Shown piece by piece: positions 35,856-47,396 of a DNA stretch of 64,000 nucleotides. The position numbers were made by a program, and so were the translations under genes. The stretch spans positions 136,086,549 to 136,150,548 of the forward strand of contig OZ026515.1 of assembly GCA_964019695.1 (NCBI GenBank), in the 5' to 3' direction. The notes under the pieces are model-generated. The model was not told where the DNA came from, searched no databases, and saw only the letters and a list, made by a program, of their open reading frames with translations. The stretch is from Loripinus fragilis (Eukaryota; Mollusca; Bivalvia; Lucinida; Lucinidae). Position 1 is the first letter of the stretch. Each line of letters opens with the position of its first letter.

Positions 35856-36087
35856 TATGAGCCAGTGCATGGGATTTCCAACAATGTGGTATGTGCGACC
35901 AGCAAAGCCTCAGATCAGCCTGCGCATACGCGCAGTCTGATTAGAGCCTTTGCTAGTCGCTTGAGTATTCTATGATTGTTAAGCTACTGACTGAAAACCA
36001 TTTGGAGTTTCTAAGCTTAAAAGGAGGCTTCACTGGCTCGTCTGAGTCTACACTTGTCAAGATGGAAATCACATACCATGGCTCATA
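35856..36087. mobile_element. MITE family E (copy 1)
   Basis: A 232 bp element with inverted ends TATGAGCC...GGCTCATA and a subterminal pair near TTCCAACAATGTGGTATGTG. It shares AGCAAAGCCTCAGATCAG, GCGACTAGC-type and GACGAGCC-type blocks with copies at 46583, 61655 and 63343. This copy is in the opposite orientation to the other three. Confidence 0.75.
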
Positions 36088-36194
36088 AAGCTTTCTCTAG
36101 TAATAAAGCATTCAAATGTTCTAGTCACTGTGATTATCTAGATTTTTTTCAAAATTACCCCCAAAATAAGAAAAAATGGTTTGGTAAAACAATG

Positions 36195-36626
36195 TTATGA
36201 AACTGGCCTACGTCAGCAGTTGTAATCAATTTTGTCTGATTTTAATATAGAGGATCTTACATGAGTGCTCATGTTTTATTGAATTTATTAAACGAGTTGG
36301 GGAAAAGAGATAAAATGCGAGGCTTGCCGAGTATTTTATCTCTTTTTCGCAACGAGTTTAATAAATTCAATAATACAAGAGCACGAATGTTAGATTCTAT
36401 TTATCATATGACAAATACTTTGAAATCTCATTTCTGGCGTATAAACGTTATAATTTTGTCATAATGTACGCAACGTTGTTATGGATGTCATAACGTTTCC
36501 CGTAAATCTTTAAACCACTGGTGGTTTATCGATTTTATTGCATGGCGTTATTTCACTCCCAGACGCGACGCCATATGATAAAATGTTATAAAACCTACAT
36601 CAGCAGTTGTAATAAATTTTGTCTTT
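36195..36626 (+). repeat. ~55 bp direct repeats flanking family C
   Basis: 36195-36246 and 36574-36626 both read ATGTTATGAAACTGG / ATGTTATAAAACC then GTCAGCAGTTGTAAT and AATTTTGTCT. They bracket the family C copy exactly, either as a duplicated target or as part of a larger repeat. Confidence 0.55.
36246..36573 (+). repeat. Dispersed repeat family C with internal hairpin (copy 2)
   Basis: Best-preserved copy. The inverted repeat 36273-36390 pairs TTTTATTGAATTTATTAAAC with its complement around ATGCGAGGCTTGCCGAG. Confidence 0.75.
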
Positions 36627-39600
36627 TTTTATATTATCTTATTGCATCTGGCATGTTTTTTTATTTAATGCTTTACCTCATAGAGACATCTTATGACTTT
36701 ATTGCAAACAGAGTAGACCTAATTCAGATAGTTCTTGTTAGAGGTGTCTGATCAGGGTCTACTCTGTATGCTTATGGAAATATGATATATCTGATCATAC
36801 TCTAGTTGACCCGCAAAGAAACTTCTTTATTCTATGTGCCAACATGTAATTTTTTGTATAATCAAAAAATAATCAATCATTGTGGGTTGTAGTGTAGGCC
36901 GCTGTGTTATCCCGTGGGAAGTTTTGGGTAAAAGTGTCAAACCATTTTCTTGTAGAAAAATGTATCCTGTTTAAGAAAAAAGATGTTTCCAATTTTTTCT
37001 TGCCGTTTTAACGTCATGGTGACGTCACAAAGTGATGTACCCATTTTTGATTATTTAGGGCTTGCAAATTGAGCACTATGAATTCAAGCTGGCGCAAACA
37101 TGTACTGTACTCAGATATTGCAATATTACTGGCGATATATTGTATTTGGAGCATAGACTCTGACTAAGAAATTTAAAGAGGTTACTTTAACTTCAAAATG
37201 ATGTCAAGAGAGTAAAAAATGACGTCAGTATCAAAATGAAAAGTATGTTTAAGTGAAAGCTCAAATGACATTAGATCACAATATGCTACTAGACCCTCCT
37301 CTCACACTGCTGGAATATTGTACACTATGCTTTACTAAAACTAAATGATATAAGATACAAAATGACACATGTAAGCTCTCTGACCTGTAACAGCCATGTT
37401 AACTACGTTACTTTTTTGTAATTTCAAATCCTATTGTGCAAATACCAAGTTATATCTAATTCTTATTTATCGACATGCTGATTGCCTTAAAAGCATTTAT
37501 CTAATAGCAGCAAACAACAAGTATGCGTTTAAACAATACACTTCTATGAAATGACAGTTATATAGGTTACATACTTCAAATGTATTACTACATAATGTAA
37601 TACTATCACTAGACGATAGGCTGCCAAAATACCCCTGAGGGAGAGTTTTGTACACTACATCTTTCTAAAGCCAAAATTTATAAGCCACAGAATGATGTAT
37701 ATTGACTCTATAGCGGTTACAGAGTTACTTCGTTACCCTGAAATAATTGGAATTCCTATCAAATTGTTCCTTATTCCTACGTGACGATATAAGCTTAGAC
37801 TTTTAATTGTATTCAAATGACTAGCAATATGATTTTATCAAATAAAAAGACCTGTTATTACTGTTATGTCCTTTACTTTCTTTTAAATGCATTATGTTAA
37901 AACAAAAACAGCAATTTATGAGTTTACACTGCTAGTGGTTTATTTACTGTCATTTAACTGCCAGTAATTGCCATTAACTGAAATATCAACAAAGCATTGA
38001 TAATAAGGGAAGAAATGTTAGCCTGGATCACATAAAACGTCATTTTAAGTCCATGTATTTTATCAAATTTATAAACAGCATTTTAGATGCTGCTTATTTT
38101 ATGATCCATTAATGCAAAAATGATATCTTTTATCTCACTGACACACGTGTATTTGCTTCATTTTACACATGAAGTGATATATAAAAATGCGCCTTTCTTC
38201 ACTGACTAAACCTCATTTTAGATTAACAAAATTATTAAGCATGATGTAGCTTTAAGTCAGTAAGATCTATCACACATTGTGTAACCCTACTATTGATTAC
38301 ATCAACTGTATTGATAAAGTCAAAAACTTACTCAGAATTCGTTTAAAAGTAAGTTATTTCAGACTTAGGTCTAAATCGTGACCTTTACCCTTGTCTTTTG
38401 GAACAATAAAATGAAATGTTTTGGAAACTTAACGACTATTTCCCAACATGCGAGTATGACACACACCAAGCCTATTCCTATGGTGTTACTCGCTTTATAT
38501 CTGAAGAAGGGCGTCTAGTTTGGTGAGGTAAGAATACCATTTATGTTGGTAAAATGCATAACAAGAAAAGTTTAAGGAGCATATTACACTTATCTTCCAT
38601 TCTGTCTGGTTCTAAAATTTTGTGAAGCATTGACCAGACAGCATTTGTTTTGATGGTTCATGATAGTCATACATTTGAAAGAAAATGGTTTATCACCTAG
38701 AAAAGCTCCCTTGCATTGTTAGTATAGCATATATACTGTAGCCATTGCTATATCAATGGACCCAAATAAAGTATTGGTTAATTTGTTTTGAATAATTCTA
38801 TCAATTAGATTTAGTCTTGAAGAGAATTTTGTTTCAGATAATATAATTTTGATATTTAGCCAATCAAATGTGAACATTACGATAGATACAAAAATACATC
38901 CAATTACTTCTTCGCATATTTCAAATCAAACAAAATAGATTAACAGTAGTAATGGGAAAAATAACTTAAAGGATTTAGCCCATTGGATTTTGGTACTTTG
39001 CAAGTGAGTCTATCATTGGCGACTGAGTAGAGTGTCCTCTTAATGCTAATATTAGCTAGAACAGTTAACATTTTGCGTGCTTCTTTTGAATCTATATCCT
39101 GGTGAGTTTACAAATTCTTCAAATGTTTAATACACATATAACTCTTTATTATTCCATTAACCATGTTTACAATGTTCCTGTAATATTTTGTCAAAGTCAC
39201 AGTCAGTTCAGGTATGCAAGCATGTATTGCTAAAACTAAGTGAGAGCTTATACTTGCACTTTCTTATTAAATATTTCACTCTTCTATCCAGCATTCTAAA
39301 AGAACATTGTAAAATCTATTTTACAATAACTTTAATGTCACCTGATCAAATTTGGCCGGACATAATTTGGGCTGATAAAATTTGTATTTAAATTGGTATT
39401 GAAGTAACAATTGACCTTTAACTAGTTTCCTGGTCATATCTAATGTGATCATTGCCTTCGAGTAAAACTCACCACTATTTTCCCATTATTGGTTGAGCAA
39501 GTGACCAGAAGTACTAAGTTGATGTGATTGACAGTTTCGTTAAATAAACAACGAAAGCTATGTTGAATACAAACTTGAATTAATTTAAAAACTTCAGTAA

Positions 39601-40294
39601 TGCCTCACCATCTGCATACGCAACTAGATGCCAGGATACAAATCGATTTGGTGACAGTCTCTTTAAACAATAACTGATTACAGGCAGTTATAATGCATAC
39701 CTCCCTCAAAACATTTAGTAATTAGAATGGTTACTATTTTATGGTAATTGGACCTAAATATAACATAGATACCTGGAATCTAGCCTGTATCATGCAACGT
39801 TACTGAATACGTGTACCCATAATTTGATCAACTGTAAACAGTTACATAGAGTGATTGATTTTACTGATTACAATTATTTTAATTTAACTTAGATTTCTCC
39901 AGATAAATACTACAAAACAAATCTCTAAACTCACCATCATATATTAGCTTTTCAGGCTCAATTATATATCGGCTTTGACAACATTTTTGATAAACAGGGG
40001 ACCTTGTGATATACTTTATACAGCTCTATATGTTATTTTTACAAATTCGACAGGACTGGGAATGTATCCTGGTCTTGAGAGCTATCATTTTATTTGCTTG
40101 TGAGTTTTAAAATCTATAATTTTGGGCAAATCATTTTTGAAAATATAACAAGTTAAAAGATATAATATTTGCAAATGTTGCATGGGTGAATTGATACTTT
40201 TCAGACAAGCAGGAACCTGGATATCTATAACAAAAAAATCCATTTTTCCATGCGAACCAAACCAAACAATTGTTGTGCTTTAACAACAATATAA

Positions 40295-40640
40295 TCTAGG
40301 ACTAAGATTTGGTACCAGTAAAATGCATTTAAGCCCCCCCCCCCCCATCCTGTCGCAGTGGCTTAGGCAGCTGTCCGTTCTAGGCCAGTGGTTTTGTTGT
40401 TGTTGGTCCATTGCTTATTGTTGCTACCATTGTTTGTGGGGGTTTTGTGTTTGGTCCTTGTTTTGTTTTTGTCCTTCTAGTTTTGCAATCACCTTTATGG
40501 GGAAAAGAGAGTTGGTTGCTTTACTTTAATTGTGTTCCTGATGTCATGTGGCTTTTAGTGCTCTGTCGCTCTTCCTCGCAGTACCATGTGTTGGTCTGCA
40601 GTGTGTGATTGTGGTATATCCTATTCATACTTACTTGCTT
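40295..40640 (+). repeat. Family A retroelement tail inside foldback III
   Basis: AATCTAGGACTAAGATTTGG, TTTAAGCCCCCCCCCCCC (a C run), GGGGAAAAGAGAGTTGGTTG and TATCCTATTCATACTTACTT. The open frames of 65-68 residues here are repeat-derived. Confidence 0.78.
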
Positions 40641-40689
40641 TTTTGAAATGATATATTAACACCATATAACGTATAATATAAGGAATTAA

Positions 40690-42826
40690 TGCTACGTTTA
40701 CACTATGTCCTCGGCGACCACGGCAGTCACAATTTCGGCCACCGTGGACGAAACGGGGTGACCGTAACACAACGTAGGGGAACGGGATCGACAAACGTAG
40801 CTCGCCGTGGTTGCCGTGGTTGCCGTGATCGCCGGGACAGATTTTTAAACAGTCAAAAAATTTGCCACGGCAGCCACGGCGGGATTGACCTACTTAAATG
40901 TGCCGTAATAGAACGGGGGGGAACGCAACAAAACGTGACGGAACGTAACAGACCTTAACACAACTTGGAGTATGTCCGTAGCGGGACGGCTTGTTACGAG
41001 ACGGCAACGCAAGGTCTGCCAAGGTCTGTCAAGGTCTATCAAGTTCTGTTGCGGTCTGTCGCCTTGTCCTAACCCGACCCCACAGCTCGGACCTGAACAT
41101 GGAGTCTAAGAATCTCAGATAGATGCATCTGAGGAGGAAAGTAGTGAAAAGGGTAGAAATAATCATTACTGAATGGACTTGGGTAGTTTCATTGTATTAT
41201 AGAGGAGTCATAGGTTATAATTTCCCGTGGCAGAATATTGCATTTATTTCTCTGAAGATCAGTCAGTGTAGGCATTGATGAAATGCTGCATTGTGCCCCA
41301 TTTTATTAGAATCTACTGTGTTTTTAAAAAAATACTCATAAATGAGTCATTAGAGTACAAAGGGTTAATGCTGATACAAATGGCTGTTGATATTGTTTTA
41401 AGACTTTCATCGTACAGTTTCGAAGAGCTTTGTAGGCCTGAAATGCGTTAACATCTTCGATGCGAAAATATCTCTTGCTATAAAAAGTGAGAAATATCAC
41501 AATTGTTGCATTCGTTCTTCCGAAAACCATGCCCGCAATTCGCATCCGTCTTTATTATACCTCACATAGAAACCCCACGTAAAACCTCCATAGGTCGGTA
41601 GGTGCTAATTTCGACTATCACCCTGCGATAATTTCGACTATCACATGCGCGCCGCCGATGCGCGTACGGTTCGTTTACACGAGGAGACGCTAACCTACAA
41701 TGGCGGATACATGTACATGTATGAGCCATGGCCGTGTCACTTTAAACTCCCAATAACTTCGTTATTTGTGGACAGAAACATAAAGTGTGGGTACTCGTTT
41801 TCTTAGTTAGAACAAGCAGAACACTTTGAAACCAAATTTGAGCATATTTGGCGAAATTTTCTGTTTTGCAACAAAACCGCATCATCTACAGCAGCTCCAT
41901 TTACAATGTTGATTTAAGCGACGCTGCAAGCGAAGTAGCCTAAAGCGTTTGATGCCATCAGTGATTACGACACGATTTGTTTAAACGGCGGTCACGACCA
42001 GTTTGAGCATTCAAGCTGTTTACAAACACTACCCTTTTGTGAAAGATAATTCAATCATTCGTAGCAATTACGCATTGCGTTGTCTTTGGAACTCTCGCAC
42101 CATGGTAAGGAAATAAAGGAATAATGTTCGGTATAATAAAATAAATATAACATTCTTGAGAGGGTGCTAGTCGAAAAATCATCCCTCGAAATATGATTAT
42201 CAACCTCGGCTGCGCCTCGGTTGATAATCACATTCCTCGGGATGATATTTTCGACTAGCACCCTCTCAAGAATGTTATATTTATATATTAACCTTCCTGC
42301 TAGACGATCATTCTTCTATACAGCTGCTGGTGGCCTCCTTGCTGTCACAAAGGCTACACGTATACTCCTAGCAATTATATAAATACGAAATCGGCTTCTC
42401 CATTGCCATTACATGTAATGATGTTTTTGATCAAGGGTGCATAATATAACGATTGCAGCAGCTTTGTGGACCTCCTCTTAATATCATGGGCATATTTGGG
42501 CTCAAACACCATTCATCGACCACGTTTTATCGTAGAAAACCTTGACAGAACTTGATAGACTTAGCAGAACTTGATCGCAACGTGACAAAACGGGAGAGGT
42601 CCCAACAGAACGTGGCTGGCCGGGATGAAACGTAGAACCATCCGTGACAGACCGTAGTGCACCGGCGAGCCTCTGTCACGGCAGACCTTGACAGACCGCG
42701 AGAAAACGTAGCGAGACTTAACAGAACTTGAACACAAAGACAAAAATGACTAAAAACACCACGGCGGGCTACGTTCGTAGCTACCGTGACTGCCGTGGCT
42801 GCCGGGAACATAGTGTAAACCTAGCA
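40690..42826. mobile_element. Harbinger-like non-autonomous element with GC-rich inverted ends
   Basis: A 2137 bp element starting TGCTACGTTTACACTATG and ending CATAGTGTAAACCTAGCA, flanked by TAA at 40687-40689 and 42827-42829. A 3 bp TAA duplication suggests PIF/Harbinger; the class is inferred. The terminal ~350 bp on each side are rich in degenerate phrases such as GGCAGCCACGGC, AACGTGACGGAACG and AAGGTCTGTCAAGG, mirrored at the other end. The interior holds a separate hairpin (42143-42281). No transposase; short ORFs in the ends are artefacts. Confidence 0.7.
42143..42281. repeat. Long perfect-type hairpin
   Basis: AAATATAACATTCTTGAGAG...GTGCTAGTCGAAAA pairs with TTTTCGACTAGCAC...CTCTCAAGAATGTTATATTT. 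The centre is CCTCGGCTGCGCCTCGG. Arms of ~65 bp; it is nested within the Harbinger-like element. Confidence 0.85.
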
Positions 42827-44214
42827 TAAGCAAGTCATATACAATCTTGAAATCTGTTATATACGTTACATATTGCCACACAAATAACAAAAAGACGATT
42901 AACACCAGAAACGATGTTGGTTTCAGCATTTTACTATTGAATTTCAATATAATGCTCTTAAATGATGTTTAAAGGTTTTCATATAGCATTACATACAATT
43001 TTAGAATGAAAGTATTCTTACCTTATTTAACGTGCTTTTCGGTGGTATCATATTAATCAGCATATAACTCTTAAAGTTTTTTTTTATAAAAACAAGCTGC
43101 TTGCAGTTATAAAATGGCCCATTAATTGTCTTTTGGAACATATATTTAAAACATGAATGTTAAATGAGAAGCTTATTAAATGAAACTATTTAACAACATT
43201 TCAATGGTTTTACAGGGGGAGGGGTAGTTTAAATGTAACATAAATGACATTTCAATGGGCCCTAATAACTTTAACATAAATATTTGTAGGAAATGAAATG
43301 TTCTTGTGCAATAAATGAATGTTTGGCCAAGTTGATTATACCAGTACTATCTTAACAACCTTATCTACATTATTTGTGTTTTAAACAATTGAGGGGTAAC
43401 GTAGTTAACAGGCTGTAACAGCCAAACGCCCCAACCGTCAGACAGCTAACATGTTTCAAAAAGCTTAGCTAGGAACTTACATTTATGCTAACAGTTGTTT
43501 TTAATCGCAAGGCACACACAATCTTTCCAGAATTATATTTCTGTACACAATATTTTTGCTGCATACTGACATCAAATGGACGTCAATTTGACGTTAAATT
43601 GATGTCCACGTTGAATTGATTTTCATTTTGGTCCTCCTATCGACGTTTTCAACCACTTCAACGCAATAAACAACATTACAATGCGATTAATTTAAGTGTA
43701 TACAGCACGAACAGATATAAACTGTTTGATTAATATGATTATATGGTACGTCATATTGTGACGTCACTGTGACGTCACTGTGACGTTAATACTGCAAGAA
43801 AAAATTGGAAACATTGTTTTCCTTAAACTGCATATATTTCTCTAGTTGACAATCGACATGAATCACCTTTACCCCAAAATTCCCACGGGAGCCCAAATTT
43901 CGACACAGCAGCCTACACTACCGTCCGTCAAAACACAAAATGGCGATGAATCCATTGAAAAGTACCGAAATTCCGGCATGAAATGACCGAGGTTCCGGCG
44001 TTGCAGCCGTTTTTTCAAGTTTTACGGTTGTTCGCTGTGCTTTGGGACAAGCCTCAGAATCAACGAAGAACCTGACTTCCATCGCTGTGTTTAACCGTTG
44101 CTGCCTGATACTTGTCTTTGCTTGGGCCCACCGTAGCTCAAATTGAGGGTTTCTTTCGCTCTGATTATCTATAAAGCATGATCTATTCCCTGTGTTTCCT
44201 CATAGTATGTATAT

Positions 44215-44480
44215 CTGATTAGAATGTTTATCAGTGTTGATACATTTTATCAGTTAGGGAGCCTACATGCGAACTAAATAGTTTTTGTGTTTACCAACAA
44301 CAGAATCTAGTGCTAATATTAAGCGCCAGTAACATGTATACAGTGGGTTCAGCTTCTGTCCGTGCTATCCGTGCTAAGGCGGTGGTTCTGTTGTTATTGT
44401 TTCACTGGTTTTGTTGCTCTCAATGTCTGTTCGTTCAATTAAATTTTATTTCCCAAAAAAAGGAGAGGCTAGCCAGAATT
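44215..44480 (+). repeat. Family A fragment including an upstream head
   Basis: TCAGTTAGGGAGCCTACATG precedes CAACAACAGAATCTAGTGCT and GTGCTAAGGCGGTGGTTCTG. The TTAGGG-GCCTACATGCGAACTAAA stretch parallels TTAGGGGTCTTACATGCAAA in family B (57727-57750), linking families A and B. Confidence 0.6.
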
Positions 44481-44649
44481 GTTCCAGCATGAACTTTCAT
44501 GGTGTCATGTTCGCTAGCTAAATGCGATGGCACACTTAAAAGATGTAAAAAAAAGAATGTTATGTCAGACGTGTTTGACAAATATCTACCTGAATCACAG
44601 CCCACTTTTGGTGCACAAACTATTTTATAGTATTATTCGACAAGGCAGG

Positions 44650-45095
44650 TAGGAGGAGACCCCAAAGGTGACAGAGTGTTCCCTGCTCATAGTATTGTCA
44701 TTATTTCACGAGCTTACTGGTTGCGATACAACCAGCTGTCTACTGACACATGGAAACTGTTTGAAAAACACACTGAACGTTTCAGTAAACTTGTAGACAT
44801 GGGTATACTTGCGTTCGGTGAAATGATCAATGTCATCGTAATGTATGTCGCCTCCATTTATAATGGATTCCCTACAGATGCTAATGCAACGAACTAAGCA
44901 TATAAAGGACTACTAAACGAGGCTCTTCTGCGAACCAGAGATGCACTAGAACAACATGTTAACCGGACAATTTCAGTTCAAGATCTGGCTTGCATCACTA
45001 TATCCAACACAGACACTGGCTCTCCCTGAGGAAAAGGGATGGTGGTTGAGGCAATTCATCAAAAAGTAAAAAACGAATCATAAGAACCCCACTTT
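44650..45095 (+). pseudogene. Decayed LTGCDTTS-family gene fragment
   Basis: Broken reading frames together encode pieces of an uncharacterised protein family that I recognise as widespread in mollusc and cnidarian genomes. FHELTGCDTTSC (44704-44739) is in one frame; WKLFEKHTERFSKLVDMG, a stop, then RTRDALEQHVNR follow in a second; IWLASLYPTQTLALPEEKGW is in a third. The order matches family members: LTGCDTTS, then a DALxQHxxR block, then a W...P...P...GW block. The biochemical role is unknown; a PIN-like nuclease fold and mobile-element origin are suspicions only. At least two frameshifts and one stop, so not functional. Confidence 0.6.
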
Positions 45096-45427
45096 ATAGA
45101 ATCCGACCCTGCATGCATGATAATAATCACCTCTAAGACAAAAAAACATCAGAAACAAAAACAGTTTCATATAAAGCTCGAAAGTACAACGTTTGACGTA
45201 AAGTTGTTTCTGATAATTTTGATTTGTCATTTATTATGTCCATTTTATGCACAAAAAGGGCATTTGATATGCAGCACAATTTAAGGCAGAATAGGCCCAA
45301 AATGATGTCTAGGTTTTAAAAAAATTCCCTGGACCCCCTAGCAATGTTCTGAGCTTCTCTTAATCGGTACTTGCTTTAAACTTTAAAACATTTTTAGATA
45401 TGTTTGCCGCCCAATATTTGAAAAATA

Positions 45428-45620
45428 GTGAGTTTGATCAGGAAATACCACAATCACAAACTGCAGACAGACCCGTGGCAGGAAGAGCCACACAAAACTT
45501 ACGAGACACCAGCTCTCTCTTCCCCATCTAGATGATCACCAGACTAAAATGAACACAAAGTAACACACAACAAAACATAGAACAATTACAGAATCCCACA
45601 ATTGGAGTAACAATCAAACC
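45428..45620 (-). repeat. Family A tail, truncated copy
   Basis: GTGAGTTTGATCAGGAAATA, CAAACTGCAGACAGACCCGT, CCAGCTCTCTCTTCCCCATC and CAGAATCCCACAATTGGAGT, then lost. It is 5'-truncated at ~190 bp. Confidence 0.75.
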
Positions 45621-46256
45621 TTCCTACGCCTGTGTTTTCAAAAAATCTTTCAGGAAGACTTTCGGAGCTAAAACCGTTTGGAACCTGATCAGGACCAATT
45701 ATGTACTGTCTATATGTGTCTAAACTGTTTGTAAAATTATCAGCAGACCACAAAAGTCGCCACAATCAAGGACAGAGTTAAGTTCATTTTTACTTGGAAA
45801 ATCAACTTAGAGTTGAGTAGTTATCATACATTCGCAAAGTTACTCTTAGTCTTTAAAGAGACTAGGTCTGTAACTATGAACATTTTTCGAAAAAATATTT
45901 TCTTTTTAAATCATTTGTAAAAGTATAGTTATGTTACGTTTTCACAATAAATATGTTAAGTACAGCTGAAAACTGCAAGGAAAAGCGAATTATCTTATTA
46001 CAATAGGTGCTTTCTCTTATTGGTAATTATTTACGTCCCTCCAATAATTCTAGACAGTTGATTTTTAACATAAATGCTGTTGTTTTGATAGTGGTAATTT
46101 GTTAAGATTTACGAAAATGGTAAAATGTTTACGTGAATTTGAGTATTTTTACTGTATTCTTGAAAAATAGAAATTTTATTTCTAAAACTAGAAGATCAAA
46201 AGTTACAGACTATGCAGCTTTAACTCAAGTGCACACCTATACAGAGGAGCAAGATC
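45621..46256. other. No recognisable feature
   Basis: AT-rich non-coding sequence. No supported ORF or window-internal repeat. Confidence 0.5.
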
Positions 46257-46499
46257 ATGGGTGAAAGTTTTCAGGATTAATCCTGAATTTAGGATTTTGA
46301 GGCTGACTTTCCATAGAAAGTCAGCCTCAAAATGCTGAATTCAGCAGATTATAATAGGTTCTCTGATTTATATTCGGTCTGTCTTAAGACAATTGACCAT
46401 TTAAGCTTCAAATTGTGAATATTTAGTTGGCACATTGCAAGTTTTAAGATTGGAGTTTTGAAAGTTCAGGATTTTGGAAATTTTAAATTTTCACCCATG
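46257..46499. mobile_element. MITE-like inverted repeat
   Basis: CATGGGTGAAAGTTTTCAGG at the left and ...TTAAATTTTCACCCATG at the right form inverted ends. A central hairpin AGGATTTTGAGGCTGACTTTC-type stem lies at 46292-46335. 243 bp, no ORF. Confidence 0.65.
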
Positions 46500-46582
46500 C
46501 AAGATTTCTCCATCTTAGTCAGAGTCTTCATCTGCTTCCATTCTTTGTGTATGCAAGAAGTGAAGGCTCTGGTAAGTCATTA

Positions 46583-46829
46583 TATGTGAGCCGCGACATG
46601 TGAATTCCAACAATGTTGCGTTTTGACAAGTGTAGACTCAGACGAGCCTCTGCAGCCTACTTTTAAGCTTAGAAACTCCAAACGATTTTCAGTCAGGAAC
46701 TTAACATTCATAGAATAATCTAGCGACTAGCAAAGGATCTGATCAGACTGCGCGTATGCGCAGGCGTATCTGAGGCTTTGCTGGTCGCACATACCACATT
46801 GTTGGAAGTCTCATGTCGCGGCTCATATA
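46583..46829. mobile_element. MITE family E (copy 2)
   Basis: TATGTGAGCCGCGACATGTG at the left and CATGTCGCGGCTCATATA at the right, the best-preserved ends of this family. Interior blocks are GACTCAGACGAGCC, AAGCTTAGAAACTCC and GCGACTAGCAAAGGATCTGA. Confidence 0.82.
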
Positions 46830-47396
46830 TGCAAAATCTGGCGATAGCTTTAGCTGGTGGTCAGTGCAAAGTTTAGCAAACTCTTATGTATTGGATCTTT
46901 GTCATTTCTATGTTCAGGTCTTTGGACTTGCTTAATTCTTATTTTGTGCAGTATTCCTGCATTGATCCAGAAAATTTCGTCAATGGGGTGAGGTACCAGT
47001 CTGTATCACTTCTCCCCGTGCATCGATAAAGTGTTGATATTTTTTCATATTCTAGTCCTTCAGTAATATTGGGTTCTGACGGAAAACAGAATACTGCTTA
47101 CGCCTGTGACAGGGGCTTGAGATTTATTGCATATTCAATAAGTTCTCATGAACAGACTCAATAAAACCCAGTCTGCAGTTTTCTAATATTGGAGGTTTTC
47201 TCTATTTCTGGAGGATCAGGTTTCCAGATTTTTCCTAAGAAAACATTTACCCAGGTGGAAAAGCAGGCACCATCGGCCTATTTTGTAATGGCATTTCTCT
47301 GGAGGGCTTATAATAATCTGACCTTAAATGCTGGTTTGGAAGTTTAGTAATTTTCCAGGTAGTCCATACAAGTAGTTCCCAGGAAAATGGAGCTTT
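46830..47396. other. Stretch upstream of the TRIM pseudogene
   Basis: No ORF on + in frame with the pseudogene and no recognisable promoter. The original start codon of the TRIM gene may have been lost here. Confidence 0.45.

Larger units (their letters stand above)
36888..43925. mobile_element. ~7 kb inverted-repeat element (foldback III)
   Basis: Terminal regions are inverted copies: 36888-37045 (TAGTGTAGGCCGCTGTGT, CCGTGGGAAGTTTTGGG, TGTTTCCAATTTTTTCTTGC, GACGTCAC) with 43745-43925, and 37385-37415 (CTGTAACAGCC...TAACTACGTTAC) with 43394-43432. The left arm shows degenerate ~350 bp subrepeats (near 37290 and 37625) each ending in a TTACGTTAC-like motif. The interior (37800-40290) is AT-rich without ORFs, then contains a family A copy and a nested Harbinger-like element. 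No transposase seen. The TSD could not be defined. Confidence 0.65.

Noticed and set aside
44676..44897. 73-residue ORF as a real small gene
   Set aside because: It is the middle piece of a frameshifted pseudogene; the motifs continue in other frames on both sides.
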